Shown here: positions 6,873-16,306 of the stretch, one piece after another
Position numbering within the stretch: the stretch's first letter is position 1
Layout of the letters: every line of letters starts with the position of its first letter
Assembly: GCF_000619945.1 (NCBI RefSeq)
Contig: NZ_JHVC01000003.1
Span: 186,001 to 250,000 of the forward strand
DNA length: 64,000 bases
Direction: 5' to 3'
Source: Clostridium lundense DSM 17049
Lineage (GTDB): Bacteria > Bacillota > Clostridia > Clostridiales > Clostridiaceae
Position numbers and translations under genes: made by a program
The notes under the pieces: generated by a model
What the model saw: only the letters and a program-made list of their open reading frames with translations
What the model was told of the DNA's origin: nothing
Databases searched by the model: none

Positions 6873-9133
6873 CATCTGTAATTTGATCTGTAATTAGCTA
6901 TAACCAACTGCCCTAAAGAAATTCCTCCATCATTAGTAGGTATTTTGCTATGAGTATATACCTTAAATCCTTCATTTTGAAGACCTATTGTAATGCCCTT
7001 AAGCAAGATATTATTTTGAAACACTCCTCCGCTCAAAGCTACTTCATTTATTCCTTTTATATCCCTTATTTTTTTACATATCTCTATAGTAAAAGTTATA
7101 ACTGTATTATGAAATCTTTTGGCAATTCTCCTTTTATCCAATCCATTTTTTAAATCTTTAACTATATCTGCTATAATTTTTTCTTCACTTATGATAAATT
7201 CACCATCATTATTTAATACTTCATATGAATAAACCCCTTTTTCCTCTAAATCACATATGTTTTCTAAAGCTATAGCACTTTCTCCTTCATAAGTAACTTT
7301 TCTCTTTAAGTCTAAGATAGCAGATACTCCATCAAAAAGCCTTCCCATACTTGAAGCTTCTACACAATTTAGATTTTTTTTAATAAGACTTAATATGTTT
7401 TTTATCATATTATTTTCTAAGGACTTTTCCCAGGGAATAAAATTTTCTAATTCTTGTCCATAGCTTTTATAAAGATAACTTAATGCAATTCTATAAGGTT
7501 CTTTTATAGCAATTTCTCCACCTGGTAATAAAACATAATCCAAGTGTCCAATTCTCTCAAAATCCTTATAATTACATATTAAAAATTCCCCTCCCCAAAC
7601 TTTACCATCAGTACCATATCCAGTTCCATCATATGCTACCCCTATTACCTTTGTATTTATATTATTATCAATCATACAACTAACTATATGAGCATGATGA
7701 TGTTGAATTGGAACCTTTATTCCTTTCAATTTCTTTGAATATTCCCATCCTAAAAAATCTGGATGCATATCAAATGCAATTATTTCAGGACTTATAGAAT
7801 AAATGTCTTCAAAATGTTTTACTCCCTCTACAAAACTATTGTAAACTTCTAAATTTTCCATATCACCTATATGGGGACTAATAAAAACATGTCCTTCCTT
7901 AGATATAGCAAAGGTGTTTTTAAGATGTGACCCACATGCCAAAGAATCTTTAATATCATCTAACCTTAAGTCTATAGGAGCATATCCTCTAGCACTCCTT
8001 ATAACCATTTCCTTATCCATAATTACCTGTGCTACGGAATCATCTACAGGCATATGTATCTCTCTATTATGAAATAAAAAATAATCAACCACATGTTTTA
8101 ATTTTTCTACTGCATCTTTATTTTTATATACCATAGGAAGTCCACTAGAATTAGCACTAGTCATTACAAGCACATCTAATTCCCCATTAAATAAAAGCAT
8201 ATGAAGAGGTGTATATGGTAACATCACCCCTAACTTATTATTATCTGGAGATATATTGTCTGGTAGAAGATTATTTTTTTTATTAAGTAACAATATAGGC
8301 TTCTTTCTTCCTGTCAGTATCTCCTCTTCTATAGTATTTACCTCACAGTATTTTTTAACAGTATCCATATCCTTCATCATAAGAGCTAATGACTTATATG
8401 GTCTTCTCTTTCTTTCTCTTAAAATTTTTATAGCCTGCTGATTTTTGCCATCACAAACTAAATGAAAACCACCTAGTCCTTTTACACCAGCAATATAGCC
8501 CTTTTTTAATAACTCTATCAACCTTTCAATAGGTTCCTTATCTTCCATAACGTTCCCCAAATTATCCGTAAGCCAAACCTCAGGGCCACAATCTTTGCAA
8601 GCATTTGGCTGAGCATGAAACCTTCTATTTAAAGGATTTTCATATTCTTCTTTACATGCAGGGCACATATTAAATTCATTCATAGTAGTCATAACTCTAT
8701 CATAGGGAAGTTTATTTATTATAGAATATCTTGGTCCACAATTCGTACAATTAGTAAATGGATATTTATATCTCCTGTTTTTAGGATCTTTTATATCTCT
8801 TTCGCAATCCTTACAAATAGACATATCTGGAGAAATAAGAGTAATAGAATTACATATTTCATTACTCTTTTCTATAGTAAAGCTTTTATATCCTGTAATA
8901 CTTTTATTAATTACATTTATTTCTTCAATTTTAGAGAGAGGTGGTGGACTATTCTTAAGAGTAATTAGAAAATTTTCAATATCCATCTCTTCCCCCTCTA
9001 AATCTATATAAACCCCTTCAGAAGTATTCTTTACCCATCCCTTTAAGTTGTTTTCAACTGCTTTCTTATACACAAATGGTCTAAAACCAACTCCCTGAAC
9101 TATCCCCTTAACTATTACATATTTTCTCTCCAT
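6872..9133 (-). CDS. hypF: Carbamoyltransferase HypF ([NiFe]-hydrogenase maturation)
   Basis: A full-length, 753-residue HypF. It has an N-terminal acylphosphatase domain (residues 4-90, 'VQGVGFRPFVY'), two zinc fingers (C107/C110/C129/C132 and C157/C160/C179/C182), a YrdC-like domain (about 200-385) and a C-terminal Kae1-like carbamoyltransferase domain with 'HHHAH', 'AYDGTGYGTDGKVWGGE' and 'ALSGGVFQNNILL'. HypF makes thiocarboxamide on HypE from carbamoyl phosphate, the source of the cyanide ligands of [NiFe] hydrogenase. No other hyp or hydrogenase genes lie in the window. The last residues (YRSNYR) and the stop fall at the edge of an inverted-repeat element, so the C-terminus may have been reset by it. 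The ATG has an AAAGGAAGAG site. Confidence 0.95.
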   Translation of the reverse strand: MERKYVIVKGIVQGVGFRPFVYKKAVENNLKGWVKNTSEGVYIDLEGEEMDIENFLITLKNSPPPLSKIEEINVINKSITGYKSFTIEKSNEICNSITLISPDMSICKDCERDIKDPKNRRYKYPFTNCTNCGPRYSIINKLPYDRVMTTMNEFNMCPACKEEYENPLNRRFHAQPNACKDCGPEVWLTDNLGNVMEDKEPIERLIELLKKGYIAGVKGLGGFHLVCDGKNQQAIKILRERKRRPYKSLALMMKDMDTVKKYCEVNTIEEEILTGRKKPILLLNKKNNLLPDNISPDNNKLGVMLPYTPLHMLLFNGELDVLVMTSANSSGLPMVYKNKDAVEKLKHVVDYFLFHNREIHMPVDDSVAQVIMDKEMVIRSARGYAPIDLRLDDIKDSLACGSHLKNTFAISKEGHVFISPHIGDMENLEVYNSFVEGVKHFEDIYSISPEIIAFDMHPDFLGWEYSKKLKGIKVPIQHHHAHIVSCMIDNNINTKVIGVAYDGTGYGTDGKVWGGEFLICNYKDFERIGHLDYVLLPGGEIAIKEPYRIALSYLYKSYGQELENFIPWEKSLENNMIKNILSLIKKNLNCVEASSMGRLFDGVSAILDLKRKVTYEGESAIALENICDLEEKGVYSYEVLNNDGEFIISEEKIIADIVKDLKNGLDKRRIAKRFHNTVITFTIEICKKIRDIKGINEVALSGGVFQNNILLKGITIGLQNEGFKVYTHSKIPTNDGGISLGQLVIANYRSNYR

Positions 9134-9374
9134 AACTCTCTTCCTTTATTAACTTCAATATTATCAGTCCTTAATACATATCTATTTATGTAAATATATT
9201 TATAATTATTGCCCTTTATCACCTACAAATACATAATAAAAACTTCTTTTTAATAAATATATTTAAACCTCAACCTAAATTTCCATGAGAAAAAGTTTCT
9301 ATTAAATCTACTAGCAGTAAACTAGCTCATAATAAAAAATAAATAATAGACAAACATAACTTTACTAAAAACAC

Positions 9375-9408
9375 AAGGTCACCTAGAATTAATACTCTAG
9401 CTGACCTT
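9375..9408 (-). terminator. Rho-independent terminator of the asr operon
   Basis: The stem aaggtca-c-ctaga (9375-9387) pairs with tctag-c-tgacctt (9396-9408); A/T flanks extend it, and a T-rich tract follows on the minus strand. It lies downstream of asrC. Confidence 0.75.
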
Positions 9409-9419
9409 AGTTTTATTTT

Positions 9420-9497
9420 AGGCACATTAAAATAAATAACAAGTCAAAGATGCAAAATAACCTAGCATACTGACTTATTTATTTCTTCAATGTGCCT
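9420..9497 (-). other. Long imperfect hairpin directly after asrC
   Basis: aggcacattaaaataaataa (from 9420) pairs imperfectly with the segment ending at about 9497 (revcomp aggcacattgaagaaataaa), and the pairing continues into aagtca/tgactt. It starts within five bases of the asrC stop and precedes the terminator. It may protect the mRNA 3' end or act as a first, weak terminator. Confidence 0.5.
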
Positions 9498-9501
9498 TAT
9501 A

Positions 9502-10449
9502 TTACCAATTTATATTCTCTGCTGCTACAGCCTTTTGTGTTAAATTTACACCTTTTAATGACCACTTTTTAAACTCCTGATATCCTGTTCTATCTACAAT
9601 ATACCCTATGTGTTCTTTTCCTCCTGGAGCATCCTTATCTATATATTCTCCTATATATTTATAAGTATTAAGTATTATTTTTATTATACTTTCCTCATCT
9701 ATCCAAGTTATAAAATCCTTAGCTATTCTAGGATTCTTTTTTCCTGTTCTCCCCATAATAACAAGTTTATAATACTTTTCATTGCTTCTTGACCAAGCAG
9801 AAGTTGGACATTTTCCTATACACTCACCACATCCTATACATTTATCATGATCCCTTACCACCTTAAAATTTTCAAAAGCTAAAGCACCTGTTGCTCTCTT
9901 TTTGCAATTGTTTACACAAGCTTGGCATCCAATACACCTATAAGCATCATATTGTGGTTCTGTCATTCCTATTATTCCAAAGTCATGCATCCTTGATTTT
10001 ATACAATCATTTGGACATCCTGTTAGCGCAATCTTTACATGATAATCATTAGGAAATATGGTCTTCTCTATTTTTTTAGCAAGATTAGTTGTATTATAGT
10101 TAGCAAATGGACATACTTGGTTTCCTATACAAGCCGAAACGTTTCTTGTACCAGCTGCTGAATACCCACCATTAGTATTTTTTTGATTTATTTCCAGTCC
10201 TTCAATTATAGGCTGTAGGGCTTTATTTACTTCTGATATAAACTTCATAGGTATTCCTGGTATCTCAAATCCTTGCCTTGTAGTTATGTGTAAGTTCCCA
10301 TTTCCATATTTTTCTGCAATCTCTCCAAGTAAAGCTAAATACTTTCCCTCTATATGTCCACCTGGCACTCTTACTCTAGCTGCAGTTATTCCTCTTTCCT
10401 TAGTTACTCTAAAAGCATTTTTCTTTAATAACTTTGTATTTATATCCAC
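9502..10449 (-). CDS. asrC: Anaerobic sulfite reductase subunit C (siroheme subunit)
   Basis: A siroheme/[4Fe-4S] catalytic subunit that reduces sulfite to sulfide with electrons from AsrA/AsrB. In numbering from the chosen start, the coupled siroheme-cluster cysteines are C107, C113, C145 and C149 ('ACIGNQVC' and 'TGCPNDC'). Two ferredoxin [4Fe-4S] motifs follow at about C172-C182 ('CIGCQACVNNC') and C204-C214 ('CIGCGECIGKC'). Length 315, as usual. I start at the GTG at 10449, eight bases after AGGAGG; the earlier in-frame GTG at 10458 overlaps that site. It is the last gene of fnt-asrA-asrB-asrC. Confidence 0.96.
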   Translation of the reverse strand: MDINTKLLKKNAFRVTKERGITAARVRVPGGHIEGKYLALLGEIAEKYGNGNLHITTRQGFEIPGIPMKFISEVNKALQPIIEGLEINQKNTNGGYSAAGTRNVSACIGNQVCPFANYNTTNLAKKIEKTIFPNDYHVKIALTGCPNDCIKSRMHDFGIIGMTEPQYDAYRCIGCQACVNNCKKRATGALAFENFKVVRDHDKCIGCGECIGKCPTSAWSRSNEKYYKLVIMGRTGKKNPRIAKDFITWIDEESIIKIILNTYKYIGEYIDKDAPGGKEHIGYIVDRTGYQEFKKWSLKGVNLTQKAVAAENINW

Positions 10450-10461
10450 ATTTTCCACCTC

Positions 10462-11256
10462 CTAATCTATAAGTTCTTTCCCATTTGTATAGTTAAATAC
10501 TGGACCCTCTAAACAAATATAAGTATCATCAATTTTGCAATGTCCACATTTTCCTACTCCGCAGCACATTTTTCTCTCATAAGAAACCCATACATTTTCT
10601 TCCCTTATTCCCCTCTTTATAAATTCAGCTACAGTAAACTTCATCATTATAGGAGGACCTACTATTATTACGTTAGTATTATCTATGTTTTCAATTTGAA
10701 CATCCTTTACATAATTTGTTATAAGACCTGTATTTCCCTCATAGCCTTCCTCAGCCTTATCAACAGTTATTATAGTATTTATATTTTTATTCCATTTCTT
10801 AAAATCATCTTTAAATAAAATATCCTGTGGAGATTTAAATCCAGATAAAAGTGTGAAGTTTTCCACTTGATCCACATTATTTGAAAAATAATCCACTATT
10901 CCCTTTACAGGAGCAAGTCCTGTTCCCCCTGCTGCTATAATAAGTTCCTTTCCCTTATATAAATTTATATCAAAACCATTACCATAAGGGCCTCTCATAA
11001 ATAGAGTGTCCCCAGGGAAGAATGTATGAATTACATCTGTAACAACTCCTACTCTTCTAATAGTTAAATCTACATAACCGTCCCCTATTTCGCATACTGA
11101 AATTGGAGCTTCTCCATACTTGGGAATAGATACTTCAAAAAACTGTCCTGGTTTTATTTCTCCTATAAATTCCATTCTAAAAGTATAATCTATATCTGTA
11201 TGAGGAGTTATACTCATTATTTTTGATTTAAAAGGTAAATATATATTGTTTTCCAT
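10462..11256 (-). CDS. asrB: Anaerobic sulfite reductase subunit B
   Basis: A 264-residue FAD/NAD(P)H-dependent electron-transfer subunit of the ferredoxin-reductase/PyrK type. It has an N-terminal FAD-binding barrel (to about residue 98), 'AAGGTGLAPVKGIVDYF' for nucleotide binding, 'IIVGPPIMMKF', and a C-terminal [2Fe-2S] site with C232, C237, C240 and C248 (C-x4-C-x2-C-x7-C). It passes electrons from NAD(P)H to AsrA/AsrC. The ATG directly follows the asrA stop (TAAATG), and its ribosome site AAGGAGG lies inside the asrA end, so translation is coupled. Confidence 0.96.
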   Translation of the reverse strand: MENNIYLPFKSKIMSITPHTDIDYTFRMEFIGEIKPGQFFEVSIPKYGEAPISVCEIGDGYVDLTIRRVGVVTDVIHTFFPGDTLFMRGPYGNGFDINLYKGKELIIAAGGTGLAPVKGIVDYFSNNVDQVENFTLLSGFKSPQDILFKDDFKKWNKNINTIITVDKAEEGYEGNTGLITNYVKDVQIENIDNTNVIIVGPPIMMKFTVAEFIKRGIREENVWVSYERKMCCGVGKCGHCKIDDTYICLEGPVFNYTNGKELID

Positions 11257-12258
11257 TTATCTTACCTCCTTAGTCTCATCATTCAATTTATTTACACAAT
11301 TTGAAAAAGAAATATATTCAGGACATGCATCATCACATCTTCCACAACCTACACACATATGATATCCAAATCTCTTTTTATAGTCATATACCTTATGCAT
11401 TACCTTAAATCTCATTCTTTCTCCTTTATTTTTTCTAAACTCATGACCTCCCGCCATAGTAGTAAAACCATCTATTTGACAAGATGCCCATACTCTTCTT
11501 CTTTCTCCTACGTTTTTATTGTCTTTATAGAATATATCTTGCATAGTAAAACAAGCACAGGTTCCACATACTGTATTACATCTTCCACAGGCAATACATC
11601 TTGCAGAATATTCCTTCCATATCTCTGATTTAAATATACTTATATCTAATCCTTTAGGTATATTTACTTTAGTTTCATTATTCTCCACAAATTTAGGGGA
11701 CACTCTTGCAATATTTTCATTTTGGAAATACTCTTTCAAAGTTTCATCCTTACATTGAACCAATATCTTTTCATCCTGTTTTTTTACAAATAAGGAATAA
11801 TTATCTGTTTCATTTGTATTCATGCTTACACAAAAGCAATTCTCAAAACTATTTTCACATTCCATGAGAATAAATTTTACTTTTTCTCTTAGCCTCTTAT
11901 AATATGGATCTTCTTGTCCATTTCTTAAATATATTTCATCTAATCTCTTTACTGCATGTATATCACAACTTCTTAAAAAAATTAATATACCTTTTCCATC
12001 CACTTTAGGCTCTATAATTTCATATTCTGTAAAGTAAAATAAAGTTTGAGTTAAAGGAAGTATTACTTCCTTAGGTGAAAAATAAGATTTCTTATCAAAT
12101 TCTATTTCTTCTATACAATCTATTTCTCCATACCTTGCCATATCTGTATCTGAAAAAGTTCCTTTTCCTTTTAAAAGCTTTGGTGCGTATATTTTATACT
12201 GACTTTTAAGCTCCTTTAATACTATGTTAAAACTATCTAACCTCATTGAAAATCCCAA
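11257..12258 (-). CDS. asrA: Anaerobic sulfite reductase subunit A (iron-sulfur subunit)
   Basis: A 333-residue electron-transfer subunit with two [4Fe-4S] motifs, C221-C224-C227-C231 ('CIACGRCNTVC') and C302-C305-C308-C312 ('CVGCGRCDDAC'). Extra cysteines occur at 234, 236 and 260 in a pattern shared with hydrogenase/sulfite reductase beta subunits. The start is a TTG at 12258, eight bases after AAGGAGG; the next ATG is at 12246. It is the first asr gene, 15 bases after the channel gene. Together with AsrB and AsrC it carries out dissimilatory-type sulfite reduction during fermentation. Confidence 0.95.
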   Translation of the reverse strand: MGFSMRLDSFNIVLKELKSQYKIYAPKLLKGKGTFSDTDMARYGEIDCIEEIEFDKKSYFSPKEVILPLTQTLFYFTEYEIIEPKVDGKGILIFLRSCDIHAVKRLDEIYLRNGQEDPYYKRLREKVKFILMECENSFENCFCVSMNTNETDNYSLFVKKQDEKILVQCKDETLKEYFQNENIARVSPKFVENNETKVNIPKGLDISIFKSEIWKEYSARCIACGRCNTVCGTCACFTMQDIFYKDNKNVGERRRVWASCQIDGFTTMAGGHEFRKNKGERMRFKVMHKVYDYKKRFGYHMCVGCGRCDDACPEYISFSNCVNKLNDETKEVR

Positions 12259-12273
12259 CTTGATTACCTCCTT

Positions 12274-13047
12274 TTAATTCTCCTTTTTACTTGAAATATA
12301 CCAATATGTCCAACCTAGAAATAAAGCTCCTCCAACAATATTTCCTAAAGTAACTGGTATTAAATTATGAGCTAGTCCACTTATTGAAACTGATACTTTA
12401 TGAGGAAGTAATAAAGCTGTGGTAAGCAATGTCATATTAGCCACACTATGCTCAAAACCAGTGGTTATAAAAGCAAATAAACACCAAAAAACCATTATAA
12501 GCTTTGCAGTTTCTTCTTTAAGCTTAATGAAGCACCATACTGCTAAACAAACTAAAATATTACAAAGAATTCCTCTTATAAAAAGTTCGCTAGTAGGCGC
12601 TGTCATTTTACTTCCTGCAATCTTTACTATAAATTCTCCCACATTTCCCTTTGAAAGACCTGAATAAAAATATAGTACTCCAAGTAAAGCAGAGCCTATA
12701 AAATTTCCTATATAGCTATAAATCCAAATATTTATTGAATCCTTCCATAACACTCTTTTTTCTAATGAAGCCACAGTCATAATCATATTATTTCCTGTAA
12801 ATAATTCTGAACCTGCTGCAAGAACTAAACTTAAGGCAATTCCAAAAGATATACCCATAAGAACTTTTGTAGCTGGTGAACTTGATGCCTGAAATAATCC
12901 ACCCACAGTAAAAATAAGAAGTATTCCAAAACCAACATATATCCCTGCTAACATTGATGCTACTAAATATTTTCCTTTACTCTCTTTTAGCAAAGATACT
13001 TTTTTATCACCCATAGTTGAAAGTTTGTTAATTTCTTCACTAAACAA
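12274..13047 (-). CDS. FNT-family channel, probable hydrosulfide channel of the asr operon
   Basis: A 257-residue member of the formate/nitrite transporter family, with six hydrophobic segments (about residues 30-58, 67-89, 105-128, 153-175, 184-206 and 228-250). Family signatures include 'LAAGSELFTGNN' on the third helix and 'ITTGFEHSVANM' near residue 200, which contains the pore histidine. In Clostridioides difficile an FNT paralogue beside asrABC was shown to conduct hydrosulfide, so export of the sulfide produced by AsrABC is the likely role here; this rests on context. The start is a TTG at 13047, nine bases after GGGAGG. It leads the operon behind the Crp-type palindrome at 13108-13123. 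Confidence 0.88.
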   Translation of the reverse strand: MFSEEINKLSTMGDKKVSLLKESKGKYLVASMLAGIYVGFGILLIFTVGGLFQASSSPATKVLMGISFGIALSLVLAAGSELFTGNNMIMTVASLEKRVLWKDSINIWIYSYIGNFIGSALLGVLYFYSGLSKGNVGEFIVKIAGSKMTAPTSELFIRGILCNILVCLAVWCFIKLKEETAKLIMVFWCLFAFITTGFEHSVANMTLLTTALLLPHKVSVSISGLAHNLIPVTLGNIVGGALFLGWTYWYISSKKEN

Positions 13048-13104
13048 AATATAAAACCTCCCTATTGATTATCTACAAAAAAAATAACATACCATATAAA
13101 AAAA

Positions 13105-13126
13105 GAATGTGATATATATCACATTC
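13105..13126 (-). promoter_or_regulatory. Perfect Crp-type operator upstream of fnt-asrABC
   Basis: A 22-bp perfect palindrome whose core TGTGATATATATCACA (13108-13123) is an exact TGTGA-N6-TCACA Crp consensus. It overlaps the stop codon of the Crp/Fnr gene (13119-13121) and lies about 60 bases before the channel start. A possible -10 (TATGTT, 13086-13091 on the minus strand) would place it roughly at -36 to -42, as in activator sites. Confidence 0.7.
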
Positions 13127-13808
13127 CTCTAAAATACATAGATAATTTTTCTCTACTCTTTACTATTATTTTTTTATCTTTATATTCTATAATTCCTTCT
13201 TTTTGAAGGATATTCATAGACCTAGAAACTGTCTCTCTAGTAGTTCCCAACATATCTGCAATGTAAGTTATACTTATATTTAAATCAATTAAGATACCTT
13301 CTTCTACTTCCACACCATAATCTTTGCTAAGTTTCCAAAGCTTTGCTGCTAATTTTTTATCAATTTTTATTGGTACTACATTTTTTAATTGCCTATAAAG
13401 TCTTCTAATTTTTCTTCCCATGGAGTTTAGTATCCTTTTATTAAAAGAAAAATTGCTTTCCATGATTTCTAACAAATCCTCTTTTTTAAAAGATAATATA
13501 ACGCTTTCCTCAAAAGCTTCACAATTTATAGAAGCTGGTAAATTATCAAATATTACTTCATTTATTATTTCATCTGTATTCAATATGTAAATAACTCTCT
13601 TTTGTCCAACCTCCGAATATCTAAATAAAGTTACCTTTCCTTTTAATACGATATAAATATTATTTACTAAATCTCTTTCAGAAAATAATATTTCTCCTTT
13701 TTTTAATTTTTCTTTATTACCTCTTTCTAATAATATTTCTATTTCTTCTGCCTTCAGATCTGCAAATAAATTTAAACTACAAATCTCTTCTTTTAATATT
13801 TTATTCAT
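13119..13808 (-). CDS. Crp/Fnr-family regulator, probable regulator of asr
   Basis: A 229-residue regulator. The N-terminal cyclic-nucleotide-type effector domain is at about residues 12-120 ('LKKGEILFSERDLVNNIYIVLKG' in part), then the dimerisation helix, then a C-terminal HTH with 'ITYIADMLGTTRETVSRSMN' at about 176-195, the standard Crp recognition pattern. The GRRA-type cAMP signature is not obvious, so the signal is unknown. No Fnr-type N-terminal cysteine cluster is visible: of its three cysteines, C10 is isolated. It sits directly upstream of fnt-asrABC in the same direction, with an exact Crp palindrome in between, so control of sulfite reduction is likely. Confidence 0.88.
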   Translation of the reverse strand: MNKILKEEICSLNLFADLKAEEIEILLERGNKEKLKKGEILFSERDLVNNIYIVLKGKVTLFRYSEVGQKRVIYILNTDEIINEVIFDNLPASINCEAFEESVILSFKKEDLLEIMESNFSFNKRILNSMGRKIRRLYRQLKNVVPIKIDKKLAAKLWKLSKDYGVEVEEGILIDLNISITYIADMLGTTRETVSRSMNILQKEGIIEYKDKKIIVKSREKLSMYFRGM

Positions 13809-14191
13809 TAGCTTTACACCCTAAATTATTCCTTTCATTCGTACCAAATATACTAAGTAATTTTTATACTCATATAAAATTTTACTTACGAAAAAAATGT
13901 ATATCATACCAATAAAATAAATAAATTTCCTCAAAATGTCAATGACATTTCCTTAATTTTTTTACTTTACCGGGTAAGTATTACATTTCTTTTAAATTCC
14001 ACAATTAAAGTAATTGAATTATTTTTATGGTTATGGTAATATCAATCTAATTTAAATGTTTTGTATAATTATCCACATTTTTAATTTATATTCTATAACA
14101 TTGTAAATTAATGTCGTATTTTGCGCAATAAACATTAATTTATTTTATCTTTAATATTAAACTTTATACACATATTTAAGGAGGCGTTGAA
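13809..14191. other. 384-bp divergent intergenic region with a near-palindrome
   Basis: AT-rich region between the divergent Crp/Fnr gene and the chemoreceptor. It contains AAATGTC-AAT-GACATTT at 13934-13950, a dyad with 7-bp arms that could be a regulator site. No open frame with a ribosome site was seen. A GGAGG site for the chemoreceptor lies at 14180-14184. Confidence 0.4.
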
Positions 14192-16303
14192 ATGAAAAGT
14201 ATCAAATCAAAAATGCTAGTATTTATTCTTGTACCAGTCTTATTAATATTTTCAGTAATTATTGCCTTTCAAGCTTCTACAACAAAACAATTAGTGGAAT
14301 CTGATGCGCAACAATATTTATTATCTCAAGGCAAAGAAAATTCAGCGCTTATTAAAGGTGATTTAGAGGTAGCCTTAGATAGCGCTAGATCTGTTAGTAA
14401 TATCTTCAGCAATATGGACGGTATTAAACCTGAGGATAGACGAAAAATAGCTAATTTAGACATGAAAAATCTACTAGAGGATAACCCTAACTTTCTAGGT
14501 ATATGGACTGTATGGGAACCAAATGCCCTAGATGGACTAGATTCACAGTATTCTAATAAAAATGGCTGTGATAGTACAGGAAGATTTAATATTTATTGGA
14601 CAAACTATAACGGCAAAATAGCTTCTCAACTTGCTACAGAACCTAACAAGTATGATGCCACCTGGTATAATGTCCCTAAAAACACAAAATCAGAAACTAT
14701 TACTGAACCCGAAAGCTATGATGTACAAGGCAATCAAGTATCTATGACTTCTCTATGTGTTCCCATTATAAAAAACGGACAAGTACTTGGTGTAATTGGT
14801 ATTGATGTATCTATAGATTATATGAATACATTGGTTTCTAAAATTAAATTATATGACTCGGGATCTGCTATTATAGTTTCAAATAGTGATAAAATAGTGG
14901 CTATTAACGATAAACAATATCTTGGAAAAAGCATATTAGATCTAGTTACAAATAATAAAGAAGAAGTAAAAAGATCCATTAGAGAAGGAAAAGATTTCAT
15001 TCAATGCGAATATTCCCAATTACTAAAAAAAGATGTGGTTAGGGTGTACGCTCCAATAAAAATCGGTAATACCACTACTCCTTGGAATTTAGTAGTCTAT
15101 GTTCCATCAAAGGAAATAATGGCAAATGCAAATAAAGTTATTTTAAAAACATTAATTTTAAGCATTGTAGGTTTGGTAATTGTCGGATTCCTAATAATTT
15201 TATTGTCCTCTTATATAACAAAACCTATCAATATAGTTACTAATTTAATCGAAAAAATTGCTAAGCTTGATCTTACATATAATTCTTCTAAAGACATAGA
15301 TAACATATTAAAGTCCAAAGATGAGACAGGTAAAATGACCGTGGCTGTATTATCTTTAAGAAAAGAATTACAAGAAACTATTCAAACCATTTTAGATAAC
15401 TTCAAAAATATTGATAGGGAATCGGAAAATCTATCTGCTACTGCTGAAGAAATGTCTGCCTCATCACAAAATGTTTCCAATGCAATACAAGAAATTTCAA
15501 AAGGTACTAATAATCAAGCAGAAGATTTAGTAGGCATTAATACTATATTAAACAAATTTGGAGATGAATTAGACCTTATTGTAAATGCTGTAGGCAATAT
15601 AAATGATTCTGCCAAAGGAATCAATTCCTTAGCAGGTGAAAGTAACTGCAATATGGAAAACCTAACTCTTTCTGTTAATAATATAAGTAATTCATTTAAA
15701 GACTTTACAATAAGAATACGTGAGCTTAACATTAATGTGGAAAAAATAAATGAAATTACTAGTCTTATTAATAATATAACTGATCAAACTAACCTTTTAG
15801 CTTTAAATGCAGCCATTGAAGCTGCTAGAGCAGGTGAAAGTGGTAAAGGTTTTGCTGTAGTAGCAGATGAAATTAGGCATTTAGCAGAACAAAGCAAAAA
15901 CTCTTTAGAAGATATAAATAGATTGGTAGGAAATATTTCAAAAAGTACAGAAAGTATTGTCTCAAATACAGAAACTATGGATGAAGAGTTAAATGAACAA
16001 ATATTAACTATAAATACCACTGTCCATTCTTTTAAAACTATAATTACAGAAATGAAGGACGTAATACCTAAAATTGAGCATACTACCACTTCTCTTTTAG
16101 ATATTAATGCAGAAAAAAATAATATAGTCTTAAAAATAGAATCCTCCTCTGCTGCAGCTGAAGAAATTTCCGCCGCTTCTGAGGAAATTACAGCTTCTTC
16201 AACAGAAATGAGTATGTCCTCTGAGGAAGTAGCTTCAACTTCTCAAACTTTAAGTGAAATGACAAAAGAAATGGTAGAAAAAATAAATAAATTTAAACTT
16301 TAA
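14192..16303 (+). CDS. Methyl-accepting chemotaxis protein with dCache sensor
   Basis: A 703-residue chemoreceptor. Membrane segments lie at about residues 8-28 and 313-336. The long extracellular region is a double-Cache domain, with 'LGIWTVWEPNALDGLDSQY' near residue 95 and 'YDVQGNQVSMTSLCVPI' plus 'VLGVIGIDVSIDYM' near 172-211. HAMP follows, then the signalling domain with tip motif 'DQTNLLALNAAIEAARAGES' near 530-549. C-terminal methylation-type helices have Ser/Glu-rich repeats ('AAAEEISAASEEITASS'). dCache receptors usually bind small organic ligands such as amino or organic acids. The ATG has a GGAGG site, and a perfect 16-bp terminator follows. Confidence 0.95.
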   Translation: MKSIKSKMLVFILVPVLLIFSVIIAFQASTTKQLVESDAQQYLLSQGKENSALIKGDLEVALDSARSVSNIFSNMDGIKPEDRRKIANLDMKNLLEDNPNFLGIWTVWEPNALDGLDSQYSNKNGCDSTGRFNIYWTNYNGKIASQLATEPNKYDATWYNVPKNTKSETITEPESYDVQGNQVSMTSLCVPIIKNGQVLGVIGIDVSIDYMNTLVSKIKLYDSGSAIIVSNSDKIVAINDKQYLGKSILDLVTNNKEEVKRSIREGKDFIQCEYSQLLKKDVVRVYAPIKIGNTTTPWNLVVYVPSKEIMANANKVILKTLILSIVGLVIVGFLIILLSSYITKPINIVTNLIEKIAKLDLTYNSSKDIDNILKSKDETGKMTVAVLSLRKELQETIQTILDNFKNIDRESENLSATAEEMSASSQNVSNAIQEISKGTNNQAEDLVGINTILNKFGDELDLIVNAVGNINDSAKGINSLAGESNCNMENLTLSVNNISNSFKDFTIRIRELNINVEKINEITSLINNITDQTNLLALNAAIEAARAGESGKGFAVVADEIRHLAEQSKNSLEDINRLVGNISKSTESIVSNTETMDEELNEQILTINTTVHSFKTIITEMKDVIPKIEHTTTSLLDINAEKNNIVLKIESSSAAAEEISAASEEITASSTEMSMSSEEVASTSQTLSEMTKEMVEKINKFKL

Positions 16304-16306
16304 AAA

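Noticed and set aside
15784..16089. 101-residue minus-strand frame inside the dCache chemoreceptor
   Set aside because: Antisense shadow of the conserved receptor tip; no ribosome site.
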